A stretch of 64,000 bases of DNA from Oceanobacillus damuensis (GTDB taxonomy: Bacteria > Bacillota > Bacilli > Bacillales > Amphibacillaceae). The notes below the pieces were generated by a model. The model was given only the letters and a program-made list of their open reading frames with translations. It was not told the DNA's origin and made no database searches. How positions within the stretch are numbered: the first letter of the stretch is position 1; each line of letters opens with the position of its first letter. The position numbers and the translations under genes were made by a program. This document shows, piece after piece, positions 53,801-63,311 of this stretch. The stretch is taken from assembly GCF_001618145.1 (NCBI RefSeq), contig NZ_LQNF01000013.1, positions 62,001-126,000 on the forward strand, in the 5' to 3' direction.

Positions 53801-54514
53801 CTAAGAAGTAGGAAGGAAAAACTCTAAGGCATGAATTAAATCTCTCCTCCAAAACTTCCATTCATGTTTCTCTTCCTGTTCGGAATATTTCACCAGAGCA
53901 CCTTTCTTGGCAAACGTTTGGTTTAATTCCTGATTTCGGCTTAAAATATATAACTTTTCATTTGTAACCAAAGAAACATATTCATCCTCATATTTTCCAA
54001 CGGTTTGATAGATGCGCCATTGCAATTGGTTTAAGCGTTCTATAACTGCAATATCTTTAGAGGTAACAGCCGCCGATTGTAACAAGAGATGGGTCCATCT
54101 TTCTGGATTCATTGCTGCTATATTCAAAGAAACATTTGCAGCCAAGGAATCTCCTAGTAACCCCCGGTGGACGATCTTCCTTCCAATAGCAGCTTCTATT
54201 TTCGGGAAAAATTCCTCCGTCATAAAGGCGATGTACCCGCTAAAATTTTCTCCTTCATGATGATAGGCATTCCATCTGTCCATCGAATCACCAGGATGAA
54301 CAAGAATAAAAACGAACTTCCTGGCTATTTCCGGCTGCTTCTTCAATAAATCTTGGTATGCTTTCTCTAATTCTCCAATATCCAAATAATCCTTACCATC
54401 CTGGACATATAGAAGATAAGCGTCCTCTGTTACCTCGTCCGCCGTTAAAATGTAGTATTCATAATCCTTTTCCAGGATGTTACTATGAAAGGTTTTCTTC
54501 GTTCGATTCAACAA
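53801..54514 (-). CDS. Alpha/beta-hydrolase esterase (Fes/esterase D-like)
   Basis: A 237-residue cytoplasmic protein without a signal. The nucleophile elbow is GDSLAANVSL (serine about 122), FVFILVHPGDSMDRWNAYHHEG sets the oxyanion region, and a C-terminal KHEWKFWRRDL gives the histidine. It resembles carbohydrate esterases that remove acyl groups. The start is TTG at 54514, with AAAAGG about 9 bases before it. It follows an FAD-dependent oxidoreductase by 22 bases, so the two are probably co-transcribed. The gap of 157 bases after it contains an unused AAGGAGGTGATG (about 53746). Confidence 0.72.
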   Translation of the reverse strand: MLNRTKKTFHSNILEKDYEYYILTADEVTEDAYLLYVQDGKDYLDIGELEKAYQDLLKKQPEIARKFVFILVHPGDSMDRWNAYHHEGENFSGYIAFMTEEFFPKIEAAIGRKIVHRGLLGDSLAANVSLNIAAMNPERWTHLLLQSAAVTSKDIAVIERLNQLQWRIYQTVGKYEDEYVSLVTNEKLYILSRNQELNQTFAKKGALVKYSEQEEKHEWKFWRRDLIHALEFFLPTS

Positions 54515-54536
54515 AGCATCTACATCCTTTTTCTTA

Positions 54537-56108
54537 TTAGAATTCCATTTCCTCTGGCCAATGTAACGCTACACCTTTTTCCATTAATATCTGCTGATAA
54601 GCTTTTAAGTGCTCCGGGTTGTGTAGAATTTCTTTTGGTTCAAGCTCATTGGTGATAGCGTAAGCAGCTAAATATCCAACGGACTCTCCAATATTCCATT
54701 CAGTGGGATGCAGCCGGTAACAACCATTGGTAATTTGTGTCGTTCCGATATTCTTACATGCTGGCAATAAATTTTTCACTCGTACTGGAATCAACGCTCC
54801 AAGCGGAATTTCATATGGGTAGCTTGGGATATAAAACGTACGATTGGATACAGTCGTATGATGTAAATCAAGATGATAGCTTCCTACACCAACACTATCC
54901 TGATAAGTCCGAATCCCATCCCGTAAATCTTTACTGACATCATTCTCTGTGATCGTATAATGCGCTTTTATTCTGCGCGACTCACGAATATAAGGGTATT
55001 TGGCAAGTCCATCCTCCGTTCCTAAAATATCTGCACGTAATCTTAGACCAGGATAGCCTTTGCCACCATCCAGTCTCGGTGCCTCCGTTTGCAACCAATA
55101 TAAAAGAGATAAACTAAGCTGCTTTGCGTCTTTTATATGCTTTTCTCGTTCTTCTTCTGTAACATCAATAATGGAACCTAGAAAATAATCATTTTGTGGC
55201 CAATTAATCAGCGACACATCACCGTCATATACCGATTCCATTAAATGCGCAACGTTAAGAACTCTTCGATAAGTAAAAAGTGCTGGAATATCCTGCTCAT
55301 TAGGGAGGAGCGTAAATTTCTTCATCGTGGTTGTATCTGCAGAATTCACGGCATACCAACTAAGTAATGGCCACTTCGAATAAGTCGGAATATAACGTTT
55401 CCAAAAATCATACTGTTCCGGTTTCTCAATGATAAAATTTCCTTCTTCTATATAATCGACTGCAATAACATGTGTAATAGCCTGTACATCTTTCGAGTCT
55501 GCTTGTAAAGGAGCATGTGGCTCTCCGGTTTCCTCCCGGGACTCTGCACCAATCACATATTCCACTCCTGCAAGAGGCAACAGATCCCCGCATTCGGTAG
55601 CATCTAGATAGTAGTTTCCAGTAAGCTCTACTAGTTTCCCGCTTAAATTATCCTGAATAACCACTGACTCAATTGCATCTCCTCTTGTTAGGGCGTCGAT
55701 AGGTTTATGGTTTAATAAAATACGAATCTTTCCACTGTTTACAAAAGGTGCCAGCATATCCTCAAGCACCTGTAAGGCTACTTTTGGTTCATGGGAAAGG
55801 TGGCTTACCCACGCATTACCTGGGTTTAAACGTTCTTCCTTCATCGCTTTTTCTGTTAGTGGGTAGTTCAGTTTATAATAATCTCGAACACGATTTCTAA
55901 AATCACGATAGGTAGCGGTACAACCGAATTCCTCAATCCAGGGATGCTCATCAGGTGGAACTGCTTGGCTCGTCAATTGCCCACCAATCCAATCGGTTTC
56001 CTCCGTGAGAATAACGGATAATCCCATTTTTGCTAATGACAATGCGGCCATACATCCACCAAGACCCCCGCCGACAACAACGACGTCTGCCGCTCCCTTT
56101 CTCATCAT
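54537..56108 (-). CDS. FAD-dependent oxidoreductase (FAD_oxidored family)
   Basis: A 523-residue flavoprotein. The dinucleotide fold DVVVVGGGLGGCMAALSLAKMG is at the N-terminus, then TEETDWIGGQLTSQAVPPDEHPWIEEFG, a block I associate with FAD_oxidored proteins encoded in polysaccharide-use clusters. YYLDATECGDLLPLAGVEYVIG and LPACKNIGTTQITNG are further family features. The substrate is unknown, probably a sugar or sugar acid. The ATG at 56108 overlaps the nanE stop (ATGA) and is preferred over the ATG at 56195 inside nanE. Confidence 0.8.
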   Translation of the reverse strand: MMRKGAADVVVVGGGLGGCMAALSLAKMGLSVILTEETDWIGGQLTSQAVPPDEHPWIEEFGCTATYRDFRNRVRDYYKLNYPLTEKAMKEERLNPGNAWVSHLSHEPKVALQVLEDMLAPFVNSGKIRILLNHKPIDALTRGDAIESVVIQDNLSGKLVELTGNYYLDATECGDLLPLAGVEYVIGAESREETGEPHAPLQADSKDVQAITHVIAVDYIEEGNFIIEKPEQYDFWKRYIPTYSKWPLLSWYAVNSADTTTMKKFTLLPNEQDIPALFTYRRVLNVAHLMESVYDGDVSLINWPQNDYFLGSIIDVTEEEREKHIKDAKQLSLSLLYWLQTEAPRLDGGKGYPGLRLRADILGTEDGLAKYPYIRESRRIKAHYTITENDVSKDLRDGIRTYQDSVGVGSYHLDLHHTTVSNRTFYIPSYPYEIPLGALIPVRVKNLLPACKNIGTTQITNGCYRLHPTEWNIGESVGYLAAYAITNELEPKEILHNPEHLKAYQQILMEKGVALHWPEEMEF

Positions 56109-56803
56109 GACAGTTCCTTCTCTTTCATAGCAGAAACGAATGACTCGGTAATTAACTGTGGTCTTGTAATGGCACTCCCAACTACCACCGCCCACGCTCC
56201 TAAATCAAGCATTTTTCGGGCGTCTGCTGATGTGTGAATTTTCCCTTCTGCAATAACTGGGATATCATATGTATGGCTTAATTTCTCGACAAGCTCAAAG
56301 TCTGGACCTTGCTTATGTTCTGTTTCCTTCGTATAGCCGGACAGGGTTGAGGAGAGGATGTCCACACCACATGTCATTGCATATGCCGCATCTTCCAAAG
56401 TAGCAATGTCCCCCATGACCAATGTGTCACTATTTTGATGAATATATTGGACCAAATCATTCAAAGTTTCCCCATTTGGGCGAGATCTTTTTGTTGCGTC
56501 TAATGCGATGACGTCTGGATTTATCGTTAGTAATTCTTTTATTTCTTTTATAGTAGGAGTAATATAAATTTCAGAGTCTTGATAGTCGCGTTTGATAATC
56601 GCAATAATAGGCAGATTTGTTTGTTTCTTAATGGCTGCAGCATCTATAACTGAGTTACAGCGAATTGCTTTTGCACCGCCGACTTTGGCAGCTTCTGCCA
56701 TTTTAGCCATGATGTTCGCCCCATGTAGTGGCTCGTCTTCCAATGCCTGGCAGGATACGATTAATTGTTGATGTATAGTAGAAAGCAATTTGGCATTCCC
56801 CAT
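56105..56803 (-). CDS. nanE: N-acetylmannosamine-6-phosphate 2-epimerase NanE
   Basis: A 232-residue TIM barrel. Family blocks are LIVSCQALEDEPLHG, GGAKAIRCNS, PIIAIIKRDYQDSEIYITPT, DVIALDATKRSRP, MGDIATLEDA and IAEGKIHTSADARKMLDLGAWAVVVGSAITRP. It converts ManNAc-6-phosphate to GlcNAc-6-phosphate. AAGGAG precedes the ATG. Together with the ROK kinase-RpiR fusion two genes upstream it forms a ManNAc entry route. No sialic acid lyase (nanA) is present, so free ManNAc or a ManNAc-containing glycan is the likely source. Confidence 0.92.
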   Translation of the reverse strand: MGNAKLLSTIHQQLIVSCQALEDEPLHGANIMAKMAEAAKVGGAKAIRCNSVIDAAAIKKQTNLPIIAIIKRDYQDSEIYITPTIKEIKELLTINPDVIALDATKRSRPNGETLNDLVQYIHQNSDTLVMGDIATLEDAAYAMTCGVDILSSTLSGYTKETEHKQGPDFELVEKLSHTYDIPVIAEGKIHTSADARKMLDLGAWAVVVGSAITRPQLITESFVSAMKEKELS

Positions 56804-56818
56804 GTTAGCATCTCCTTG

Positions 56819-58339
56819 TTAAATAGTTTTCGTTTTCAGTTCTATTCCACATTCAAACATTCGATTCCAAGGTGCATAGGTTTGAATTTTTTCAATTTCA
56901 AATCCCTTAAAGCTATTCATGATTAATTCACTGTAACGTCTCCGTAAACGCTTATCTCTTTCTTCATTCACAAGGTTCGCTTTATCTTTTAAATCAAAAT
57001 ACGATAGTCCATGTTTGACAACAAAATCCTCCAGCATTTCCATGCGAATTTCCGTTTGGTAAAAATAATCATCAAGCAAATGATAGATTAAGTTTTGTTG
57101 AATCACAGCTTGTTCGCCATCCATCCCCATGACTCCTTGGGCAATCGTAGTACCAAGCGTATTACAATTCGTATTCCAGCCTTTATAGGAAAGTAATTTA
57201 TCTAAAATTCCTGCTTCATCCAAAAGTGTAATAAGCTGAGAATCACCACCATTTGCGTATGCAGAATCAGCTACAATCACTTTTTTTCCTTGCTTTACAT
57301 AAGAAGCAATCTGATCAACGAAATGTAATAAATTACGAAAGCTAGAATACGTAATATCCTTCTTACTTTGATCCCAAGCTTCTTGCATCAAACGACCTGG
57401 TGTATTATAAGCAAGAATGATATCTGCTTCTTCAGCGCGATCAACGAGTTGACAGCCACTAGCTAACACATGTGCCTTGAGACTTTCCGCAAAAGGACGA
57501 TCCTCATACATTGGGATAATTTGAGGACCAAATGTGCTACTCCAAAACGTATAGATCCTTGGGCGTTTCTGATGAAGTGTGTTATAAATTCGCGCAAGCA
57601 GGGTTGCACCAACCTCATCTGCACCTGGATAAATATGAACGTTGTTATAAAGCCTAAGCTGTTCACGCTTTGCAACTACGACGGATTGGTCCCTTGCCGT
57701 ATAACCATATTCCGAACTATCATCCTGTGGAATAGCAAGAAAGTTAATGACTCCTTCCTGGACTAATTCCAACACAGATTGATTGACTTTTATGTTAAAG
57801 CTTCGTCGCTTTTCATAGTCTTCCACATATTGCTTTGGAAGCTTTTGCTGTATTGCTTTAAGTTCAGCTGCTTCGTCATCCGTTAAACCATTAACATTTT
57901 GTTTATCTTCCAAGTAGGCATGTAGAAATATTTCTCTCCCCCATTCCTCGTAATACATGGGCTCTTCATCACTAGAGCTATATTTCGGTGTGCGCATAAT
58001 CATGTTTGACGCATAGATAGGCAGGTCAGGATACTCTTGATGGAAGTCACGTAACCGTTCTATCCATTTATCAGCTGTTTCCTCCAACAAATAATGCATA
58101 CGCGAAGGGAGCAAACCACCATACACAAGCATATCCACACTTAGAATGAGTGCATCGGCTTCAGAAGCTTCATGCTTTATCCATTGCCATATTCCCTCGG
58201 TATCCGCGGGATTTTTTTTAAATCCAAACAGATTCTTAGAGGGTAACAGTAAATCAATATCTTCCGCTGTAGCCGCAATTCTTTCTACCACATGTGTATT
58301 ACATGGTCGCTCATCAATTGGAATATAGATGATTTTCAT
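56819..58339 (-). CDS. DUF4127 family protein
   Basis: A 506-residue protein of the DUF4127 family. The N-terminal IIYIPIDERPCNTHVVERIA and the conserved DALILSVDMLVYGGLLPSR, FLAIPQDDSSEYGY, YPGADEVGATLLAR and GWNTNCNTLGTTIAQG blocks are clear. Aspartates, histidine and tyrosine in these blocks suggest an enzyme, but no reaction is established to my knowledge. GAGGTG lies 5 bases before the ATG at 58339; a GTG at 58345 is the alternative. It sits between the kinase-regulator fusion and nanE, which links the family to amino-sugar catabolism. Confidence 0.8.
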   Translation of the reverse strand: MKIIYIPIDERPCNTHVVERIAATAEDIDLLLPSKNLFGFKKNPADTEGIWQWIKHEASEADALILSVDMLVYGGLLPSRMHYLLEETADKWIERLRDFHQEYPDLPIYASNMIMRTPKYSSSDEEPMYYEEWGREIFLHAYLEDKQNVNGLTDDEAAELKAIQQKLPKQYVEDYEKRRSFNIKVNQSVLELVQEGVINFLAIPQDDSSEYGYTARDQSVVVAKREQLRLYNNVHIYPGADEVGATLLARIYNTLHQKRPRIYTFWSSTFGPQIIPMYEDRPFAESLKAHVLASGCQLVDRAEEADIILAYNTPGRLMQEAWDQSKKDITYSSFRNLLHFVDQIASYVKQGKKVIVADSAYANGGDSQLITLLDEAGILDKLLSYKGWNTNCNTLGTTIAQGVMGMDGEQAVIQQNLIYHLLDDYFYQTEIRMEMLEDFVVKHGLSYFDLKDKANLVNEERDKRLRRRYSELIMNSFKGFEIEKIQTYAPWNRMFECGIELKTKTI

Positions 58340-58353
58340 TTGCACACCTCTTC

Positions 58354-60021
58354 TTACATAACTTTCTTCTTATTCAAAGGTTGTATTTCCTTAAAAAACG
58401 TATCGAGTAAATAAAATAACGACATTTCACTAATTGAATGGCTGACTTTTCCAACATCATTGCTGGAAGGAATAAAAAAGGTAGTATCCACTCTTTCTGT
58501 TATCGGTGAATCCTGCTGACTAGTTATTCCAATTGTAGTTGCGCTACATTTCCTGGCAGTTTCCAGCATTGTTAGTACGTTGGAGTCAAATCCAGAAATA
58601 CTTAATCCGACTACTAAGCAGTGCTGATCCAATAAGTGAATAGAGCAGTCCATTTGATAGCGATTCGAAAAAACTTCAACAGGTATTTTAAGTTCCATCA
58701 ATTTATACTTCAGTTGAAGCATTACATATTCCATTTCCTCGGATCCATATAAAATAATGCGTTTCGCAAGACTAAGCTGTGAACCTAATTCTAAAAAATC
58801 GATCGATTGGTTTAATGTATCAATTTTGTTCAGGATGTTAATATAATCTTTTTTAATTTCTACTAAGCTAGAATTCTCGGTTTTATCATGTAGTCTTGTT
58901 CCAATCGTTGCTTCTTTCGCCATCATACGTAGCTTGTTATAGGAACCAATTTCAAGTTTCTTGCAAAATCTCGTAATCATTGATTCGGATACATCAATTT
59001 TGTCCGCCATCTCCGAAATTGTATGATTTGGTACGTCGCTTAAATTCATTGTTACATATTTTGCTATGTTCGCTTCGCCTTTGGTCAATTTATGTTTATT
59101 CGATTCAATCATCGTCGTAATCCGATTGAAAGGCTGCATCGATTCCTGTATCAGGAAATGCCGTAATGCACCAACCATACCCGCATCATTTAGATTTCCC
59201 GCTATTTCAATTTTTGTTTTATCTAGGAGTGCAGGAATAAGATCCTTCTCTAATTGTTTGATAATCCTAGGGTAAAGATACTCCTTTTGATTCGTTATTC
59301 CTCCACCAATTACAATCATTTCTGGATTCATCATATAAGCAACCGTTGCAATTCCCTTTGATAGGTAATAAACAAGCTGATTGATTTCCTTTTTGCAAAT
59401 CTCATCTCCATTTAACGCTAATTCAAATATTTTCTTACCATTAAGATCCTTCTCTGGAATTCCCTTTTGCTTAGAGACATTTTTTACTAGAGTTTTTGTA
59501 GAGGCAAGCTCCTGAAATTGACTTCCTTCAATCGGAATATAACCAATCTCACCACCACTATAGCTATGCCCACTATGCAGCTTATTATCGATAATATAAC
59601 TGCCACCTATTCCTGTACCAATTGTGAGGCAGAACAAGCTTTTGACATCTTTTCCTTTTCCTATCCATGATTCTGCTAATCCCACACAGTTCACATCATT
59701 CTCGACTTCCACCTGTAATTGAAAGTAGGTTTCCAACTCTTTTTTGATTTGCATTCCGGTATACTCCGGGATGAGCGAAGATGCGTATAAAATTTCTCCT
59801 TTCTTAGAATCCACCTGTCCAGCCGTACTGATACAGATTCCAGCAATGTGATAAGATTGAAGTAGTTCATTACCAATTTTTTTCACTTTATCGATTACTT
59901 CGGTTCCCCCTAAATATGCCTCTGTAGGGACTTCATTTTTATAAAGAATACTGCCATTCTCTTTGAGAATACTATATTTAATTAACGTACCACCTATGTC
60001 GAATGCGATAAAATCTCTCAT
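58354..60021 (-). CDS. ROK sugar kinase fused to an RpiR-type regulator
   Basis: A 555-residue two-part protein. Residues 1-290 are a ROK kinase (AFDIGGTLIKYSILKENG, ICISTAGQVDS, NDVNCVGLAESW, TIGTGIGGSYII, MIVIGGGITNQ), probably for ManNAc. Residues about 300-375 are an RpiR helix-turn-helix (GEANIAKYVTMNLSDV, TISEMADKIDVSESMITRFCKKLE). Residues about 415-545 form a SIS sugar-phosphate-binding domain (ILYGSEEMEYVMLQLKYKL, GLSISGFDSNVLTMLETARK). ROK zinc cysteines are missing. One protein could thus make the sugar phosphate and sense it. GGAG precedes the ATG; it is first after the transporter genes. Confidence 0.87.
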   Translation of the reverse strand: MRDFIAFDIGGTLIKYSILKENGSILYKNEVPTEAYLGGTEVIDKVKKIGNELLQSYHIAGICISTAGQVDSKKGEILYASSLIPEYTGMQIKKELETYFQLQVEVENDVNCVGLAESWIGKGKDVKSLFCLTIGTGIGGSYIIDNKLHSGHSYSGGEIGYIPIEGSQFQELASTKTLVKNVSKQKGIPEKDLNGKKIFELALNGDEICKKEINQLVYYLSKGIATVAYMMNPEMIVIGGGITNQKEYLYPRIIKQLEKDLIPALLDKTKIEIAGNLNDAGMVGALRHFLIQESMQPFNRITTMIESNKHKLTKGEANIAKYVTMNLSDVPNHTISEMADKIDVSESMITRFCKKLEIGSYNKLRMMAKEATIGTRLHDKTENSSLVEIKKDYINILNKIDTLNQSIDFLELGSQLSLAKRIILYGSEEMEYVMLQLKYKLMELKIPVEVFSNRYQMDCSIHLLDQHCLVVGLSISGFDSNVLTMLETARKCSATTIGITSQQDSPITERVDTTFFIPSSNDVGKVSHSISEMSLFYLLDTFFKEIQPLNKKKVM

Positions 60022-60083
60022 TGTACCACTCCTTACAAACTCGGATCACGTGTTAGTGACCCAGCCAAATTTTAATTGTGTAT

Positions 60084-60908
60084 TTATCCCTTAACTGCTC
60101 CATCCGTTTGTCCGGAAATAAAGTATTTTTGTAACCAGATAAAGATTAGCAGACTAGGAATCGTAGTTAAGATCGAAGCGGCACTTATTAGTTTTAAATT
60201 TCCTCCATCAAAGTTCTGTGACATTTGTGCTAACGCTATTGATAATGTATACATGCTGCTTTCTGTTGTATTAAGGAGAGGCCATAAGTAATCTCCCCAT
60301 GTAAAGGTAAACGTATAGATTGCCAGTGAAATTAAGGTCGGTTTCACTAATGGCATAGCAACCTTCCACCATACTTGAAAACGATTGGCTCCATCCAGAT
60401 AAGCGGATTCTTCCAATTCCTTAGGAACTGTCAAAAATGCTTGACGCATAAAGTATATACCAAATGCAGTAGAAATCTGCAGTACAGCTAAACCTACATA
60501 ACTGTTTCTTAATCCGAGCTCACCAGCGATTTGGAATAGGGGAGCCATGTATAATTGGAAAGGGACGGTCATCGTTGAGATGATAAGCGTAAGGACAATA
60601 CTTCTTCCTTTAAAATTTATACGGGCAAGTGCATACCCAGCCATACTACTGAATAATAAGTTAAATGGTACGGCTATTCCGGTTACAATGGCAGTGTTTA
60701 GAAGATAGCGTACGAAATCCGTCTTGTAAAATGCATCGGAAAAATTTGCAAATGTTGGCCTAGTAGGTAACAAGCCATCATAAATCCCTTGTGTTGCGGG
60801 TTTTAACGAAATAAATAATGTATATAAAAATGGACCCACTGTAATGACACAAATTGCTAGCATGGCAATATATAGGATAACTTTCTTTGCTTGTGCCTTT
60901 GCTTTCAC
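60084..60908 (-). CDS. Carbohydrate ABC permease, MalG type (ManNAc operon)
   Basis: A 274-residue permease. The first helix is ILYIAMLAICVITVGPFLYTLFISLKP, and the EAA loop is ESAYLDGANRFQVWWKVAMPLVKP. The start is GTG at 60908, with AAGGAG 10 bases upstream. It lies 62 bases before the kinase-regulator fusion, so transporter and catabolic genes probably share a transcript. Confidence 0.87.
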   Translation of the reverse strand: MKAKAQAKKVILYIAMLAICVITVGPFLYTLFISLKPATQGIYDGLLPTRPTFANFSDAFYKTDFVRYLLNTAIVTGIAVPFNLLFSSMAGYALARINFKGRSIVLTLIISTMTVPFQLYMAPLFQIAGELGLRNSYVGLAVLQISTAFGIYFMRQAFLTVPKELEESAYLDGANRFQVWWKVAMPLVKPTLISLAIYTFTFTWGDYLWPLLNTTESSMYTLSIALAQMSQNFDGGNLKLISAASILTTIPSLLIFIWLQKYFISGQTDGAVKG

Positions 60909-60925
60909 TTTCTTTCAGCTCCTTT

Positions 60926-61828
60926 TTAAGCCTTTAAGTCATCTTCTCGACCACTCGTTAGCTTCATTTGAATGAGAGATCCGATAACGGCTAATACCAA
61001 TAATACTAACCCAGCGGCAGAAGCAATCGACACATCCAAATTCATGAACTTATCGTAAATATACATAACAAGAGTAGTGGTTGCCCCAGCTGGACCTCCA
61101 TTGGTTGTGAGGGCTATTTCTTCAAAAACTTTTAACCCGTTAATAATGGTTAGGACAGAAACCAATGTCATGGAAGGAACCATCATTGGCACAGTAATCT
61201 TAAAGAATTTTTGCATACTATTCGCACCGTCAATACTTGCTGATTCGTAAACTTGGTTTGGGATAGATTGTAGGTTTGCCAGATACATAATCATATAGTA
61301 ACCAAGCCCTTTCCAAACGGTAATAAAGGCGACCGCAATAAGTGCAGTTGTTGTATTCGTTAAGAAATTCATGGATGAATCAATAATACCCAGTGTTTCC
61401 AAAATGTTGGAGACAGTGCCATTCTGGGAATAGAGCATTTTCCACATTAATGCAGCTACGACAATTGGCGTTACAACGGGTAAATAATAAAGCACCCGAA
61501 ATGCTCCGACAGCACGTATTTTTTGATTAACTAGCACAGCTAAAATCATGGGAAGAAATATATTTAATGGAAGAACAATGGCAACATATAAGATTGTGTT
61601 TACAAAAGCCTTCCAAAACATCTCGTCCGAGAATATTTCTTTAAAATTAGCAAACCCAACAAATTCACTGGTATCCGCTATAATCTTATAATCTAGAAAA
61701 CTCCAATAAAATGCCTCCATAATGGGTATTACCAAAAACGTTACTAATATCACAATTGATGGAAGTAAGAATAACCAGGGTATAATAGCTGTTGTTAGAC
61801 TCTTTTTTGAGAAAGGACGTCTACTCAT
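60926..61828 (-). CDS. Carbohydrate ABC permease, MalF type (ManNAc operon)
   Basis: A 300-residue permease. IIPWLFLLPSIVILVTFLVIPIMEAFYWSFLDY is the first helix region in part, and the EAA loop is ESASIDGANSMQKFFKITVPMMVP. AGGAGGGG precedes the ATG. It pairs with the MalG-type subunit 17 bases downstream and the binding lipoprotein upstream. No dedicated ATPase is present. Confidence 0.87.
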   Translation of the reverse strand: MSRRPFSKKSLTTAIIPWLFLLPSIVILVTFLVIPIMEAFYWSFLDYKIIADTSEFVGFANFKEIFSDEMFWKAFVNTILYVAIVLPLNIFLPMILAVLVNQKIRAVGAFRVLYYLPVVTPIVVAALMWKMLYSQNGTVSNILETLGIIDSSMNFLTNTTTALIAVAFITVWKGLGYYMIMYLANLQSIPNQVYESASIDGANSMQKFFKITVPMMVPSMTLVSVLTIINGLKVFEEIALTTNGGPAGATTTLVMYIYDKFMNLDVSIASAAGLVLLVLAVIGSLIQMKLTSGREDDLKA

Positions 61829-61891
61829 TCGTATCCCCTCCTGAATTTAGAGACTAGCAAGGCTGCTAGTCTCTTCAATTTTTATATTGTG

Positions 61892-63214
61892 TTAGAATGT
61901 TGGCGTTAAACCAGCCTTTTCAAAGGATGCATCCCATTTTTCAGAGATTTCCTGTAATGCTTCTTCAGGAGTCATATCCCCTTGGATATTTTTCACAAAA
62001 GCCATTTTAACAATTTCATAAAGCTCAGAAGAATTTTCTACCGGTGGAATCAACACTTTCGAACGTTCAAGTGAAGTCGCAGCTTCTAACATTCCTAACG
62101 CTTTAGGTGAATCTCCTGGATTTGTAAAATATTCATCCTCCAGGGATTCATTAGTAGAAGGAAGTACCGTCCCGGCAACTTTCGCAAATTCTAATTGATT
62201 TTCAGCATTCGTTACAAATTCCGCTAATGCAACTGCTGCATCGGGGTTATCTGTTTTCGATGGAACAGAGAAATTCATGACAGCTACATTCACTGGTGCG
62301 TCAAGATCATTCAACGGTTGACCAGCTTTTGATGCCTCATATACATCTGGTGCCCCAGATTCAAGCGGTCCTAAGAAAGTTACACCACTTTCAAGAAGGG
62401 ATAAATTATTTGCCATAAATAGTTCTTGTGCAGTAGAGAAAGAGCCCTCTGCATTTTCTTGTGGCATAATACCCTCCTCATACATTTTTTGTGTTAGCGT
62501 GAAGAATTCAACGATCTCTTCATTTTCAGCTAATACTGTTTTTCCTTCTTCTACAATCGGATCCCCATTAGCTATGGAAATCATTTTTTCGATTACTGTG
62601 TCTCCTTGGTTGATGATTTGGAAGTAAGAAGGATTACCTGTTACATCTGTAATAGCCTTTGCTGTATCATAAATTTCCTGTGTACTTTTAGGTGTTTCCG
62701 TAATTCCAGCCTGTTCAAAATGTTCATTATTGTACCAGCTCACCGTAGTTGTTAAATACCAAGGTAAGGCATATAAATTTTCTTCAAAATAACCTGCTTT
62801 AAAAGGTCCTTCCAGATATGAATTTTGCACTTCTTCACTTACTAAGTCATCTAACTCTAAAAGCCCACCTTGAGCAGCAATATTAATCATGTAACGTGGT
62901 GCTAAGTTAACCACATCTGGGACATCGTCACCAGTTAGTGAAGTAAGTACTTTTTGTTCTATTTCGTTTTGTGGAATATCTTCTATGACGACATCAACAT
63001 CTGGATGCGTTTCTTCAAATGCTGCTTCTAAATCCGCAAAGTAACTATCGAATGGCTCACCAGACAAAGAGGCAGTCCACATTGTCACTTTCCCTGACAG
63101 TTCACCAGATGATCCAGCTTCTGAAGTAGCATTACCTTCATCCTCACCACTGCAAGCCATTAAACCAACTAGAAGTAAAGCAGTAACTAATGTAAATGAA
63201 AATTTCTTTTTCAT
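61892..63214 (-). CDS. Sugar-binding lipoprotein (ManNAc operon)
   Basis: A 440-residue family 1 extracellular binding protein. The lipobox is LVGLMAC, followed by an acidic, serine-rich linker. VTMWTASLSGEPFDSYFADLEAAFEETHPDVDV in part is the mature start, typical of sugar binders. GGGAGG precedes the ATG. It is first in the operon, after a promoter with TTGCTA and TACAAT and a cre site, so expression is probably catabolite-repressed as well as RpiR-controlled. Confidence 0.87.
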   Translation of the reverse strand: MKKKFSFTLVTALLLVGLMACSGEDEGNATSEAGSSGELSGKVTMWTASLSGEPFDSYFADLEAAFEETHPDVDVVIEDIPQNEIEQKVLTSLTGDDVPDVVNLAPRYMINIAAQGGLLELDDLVSEEVQNSYLEGPFKAGYFEENLYALPWYLTTTVSWYNNEHFEQAGITETPKSTQEIYDTAKAITDVTGNPSYFQIINQGDTVIEKMISIANGDPIVEEGKTVLAENEEIVEFFTLTQKMYEEGIMPQENAEGSFSTAQELFMANNLSLLESGVTFLGPLESGAPDVYEASKAGQPLNDLDAPVNVAVMNFSVPSKTDNPDAAVALAEFVTNAENQLEFAKVAGTVLPSTNESLEDEYFTNPGDSPKALGMLEAATSLERSKVLIPPVENSSELYEIVKMAFVKNIQGDMTPEEALQEISEKWDASFEKAGLTPTF

Positions 63215-63261
63215 TTCTTTTTTCCTCCCTTTTAATTGTGAAAACGGAAATTACCTCTATA

Positions 63262-63311
63262 TGAAACCGCTTCCTTAATTTAATTGTAATTGTTTGATAA
63301 TTATATAGCAA
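63262..63311 (-). promoter_or_regulatory. Promoter and cre site of the ManNAc-type operon
   Basis: Minus-strand -35 TTGCTA (63306-63311), 17-base spacer, -10 TACAAT (63283-63288). TGAAACCGCTTCCT (63262-63275) just downstream matches 12 of 14 cre positions. An RpiR-type operator could not be picked out with confidence in the AT-rich stretch to 63400. Confidence 0.65.
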
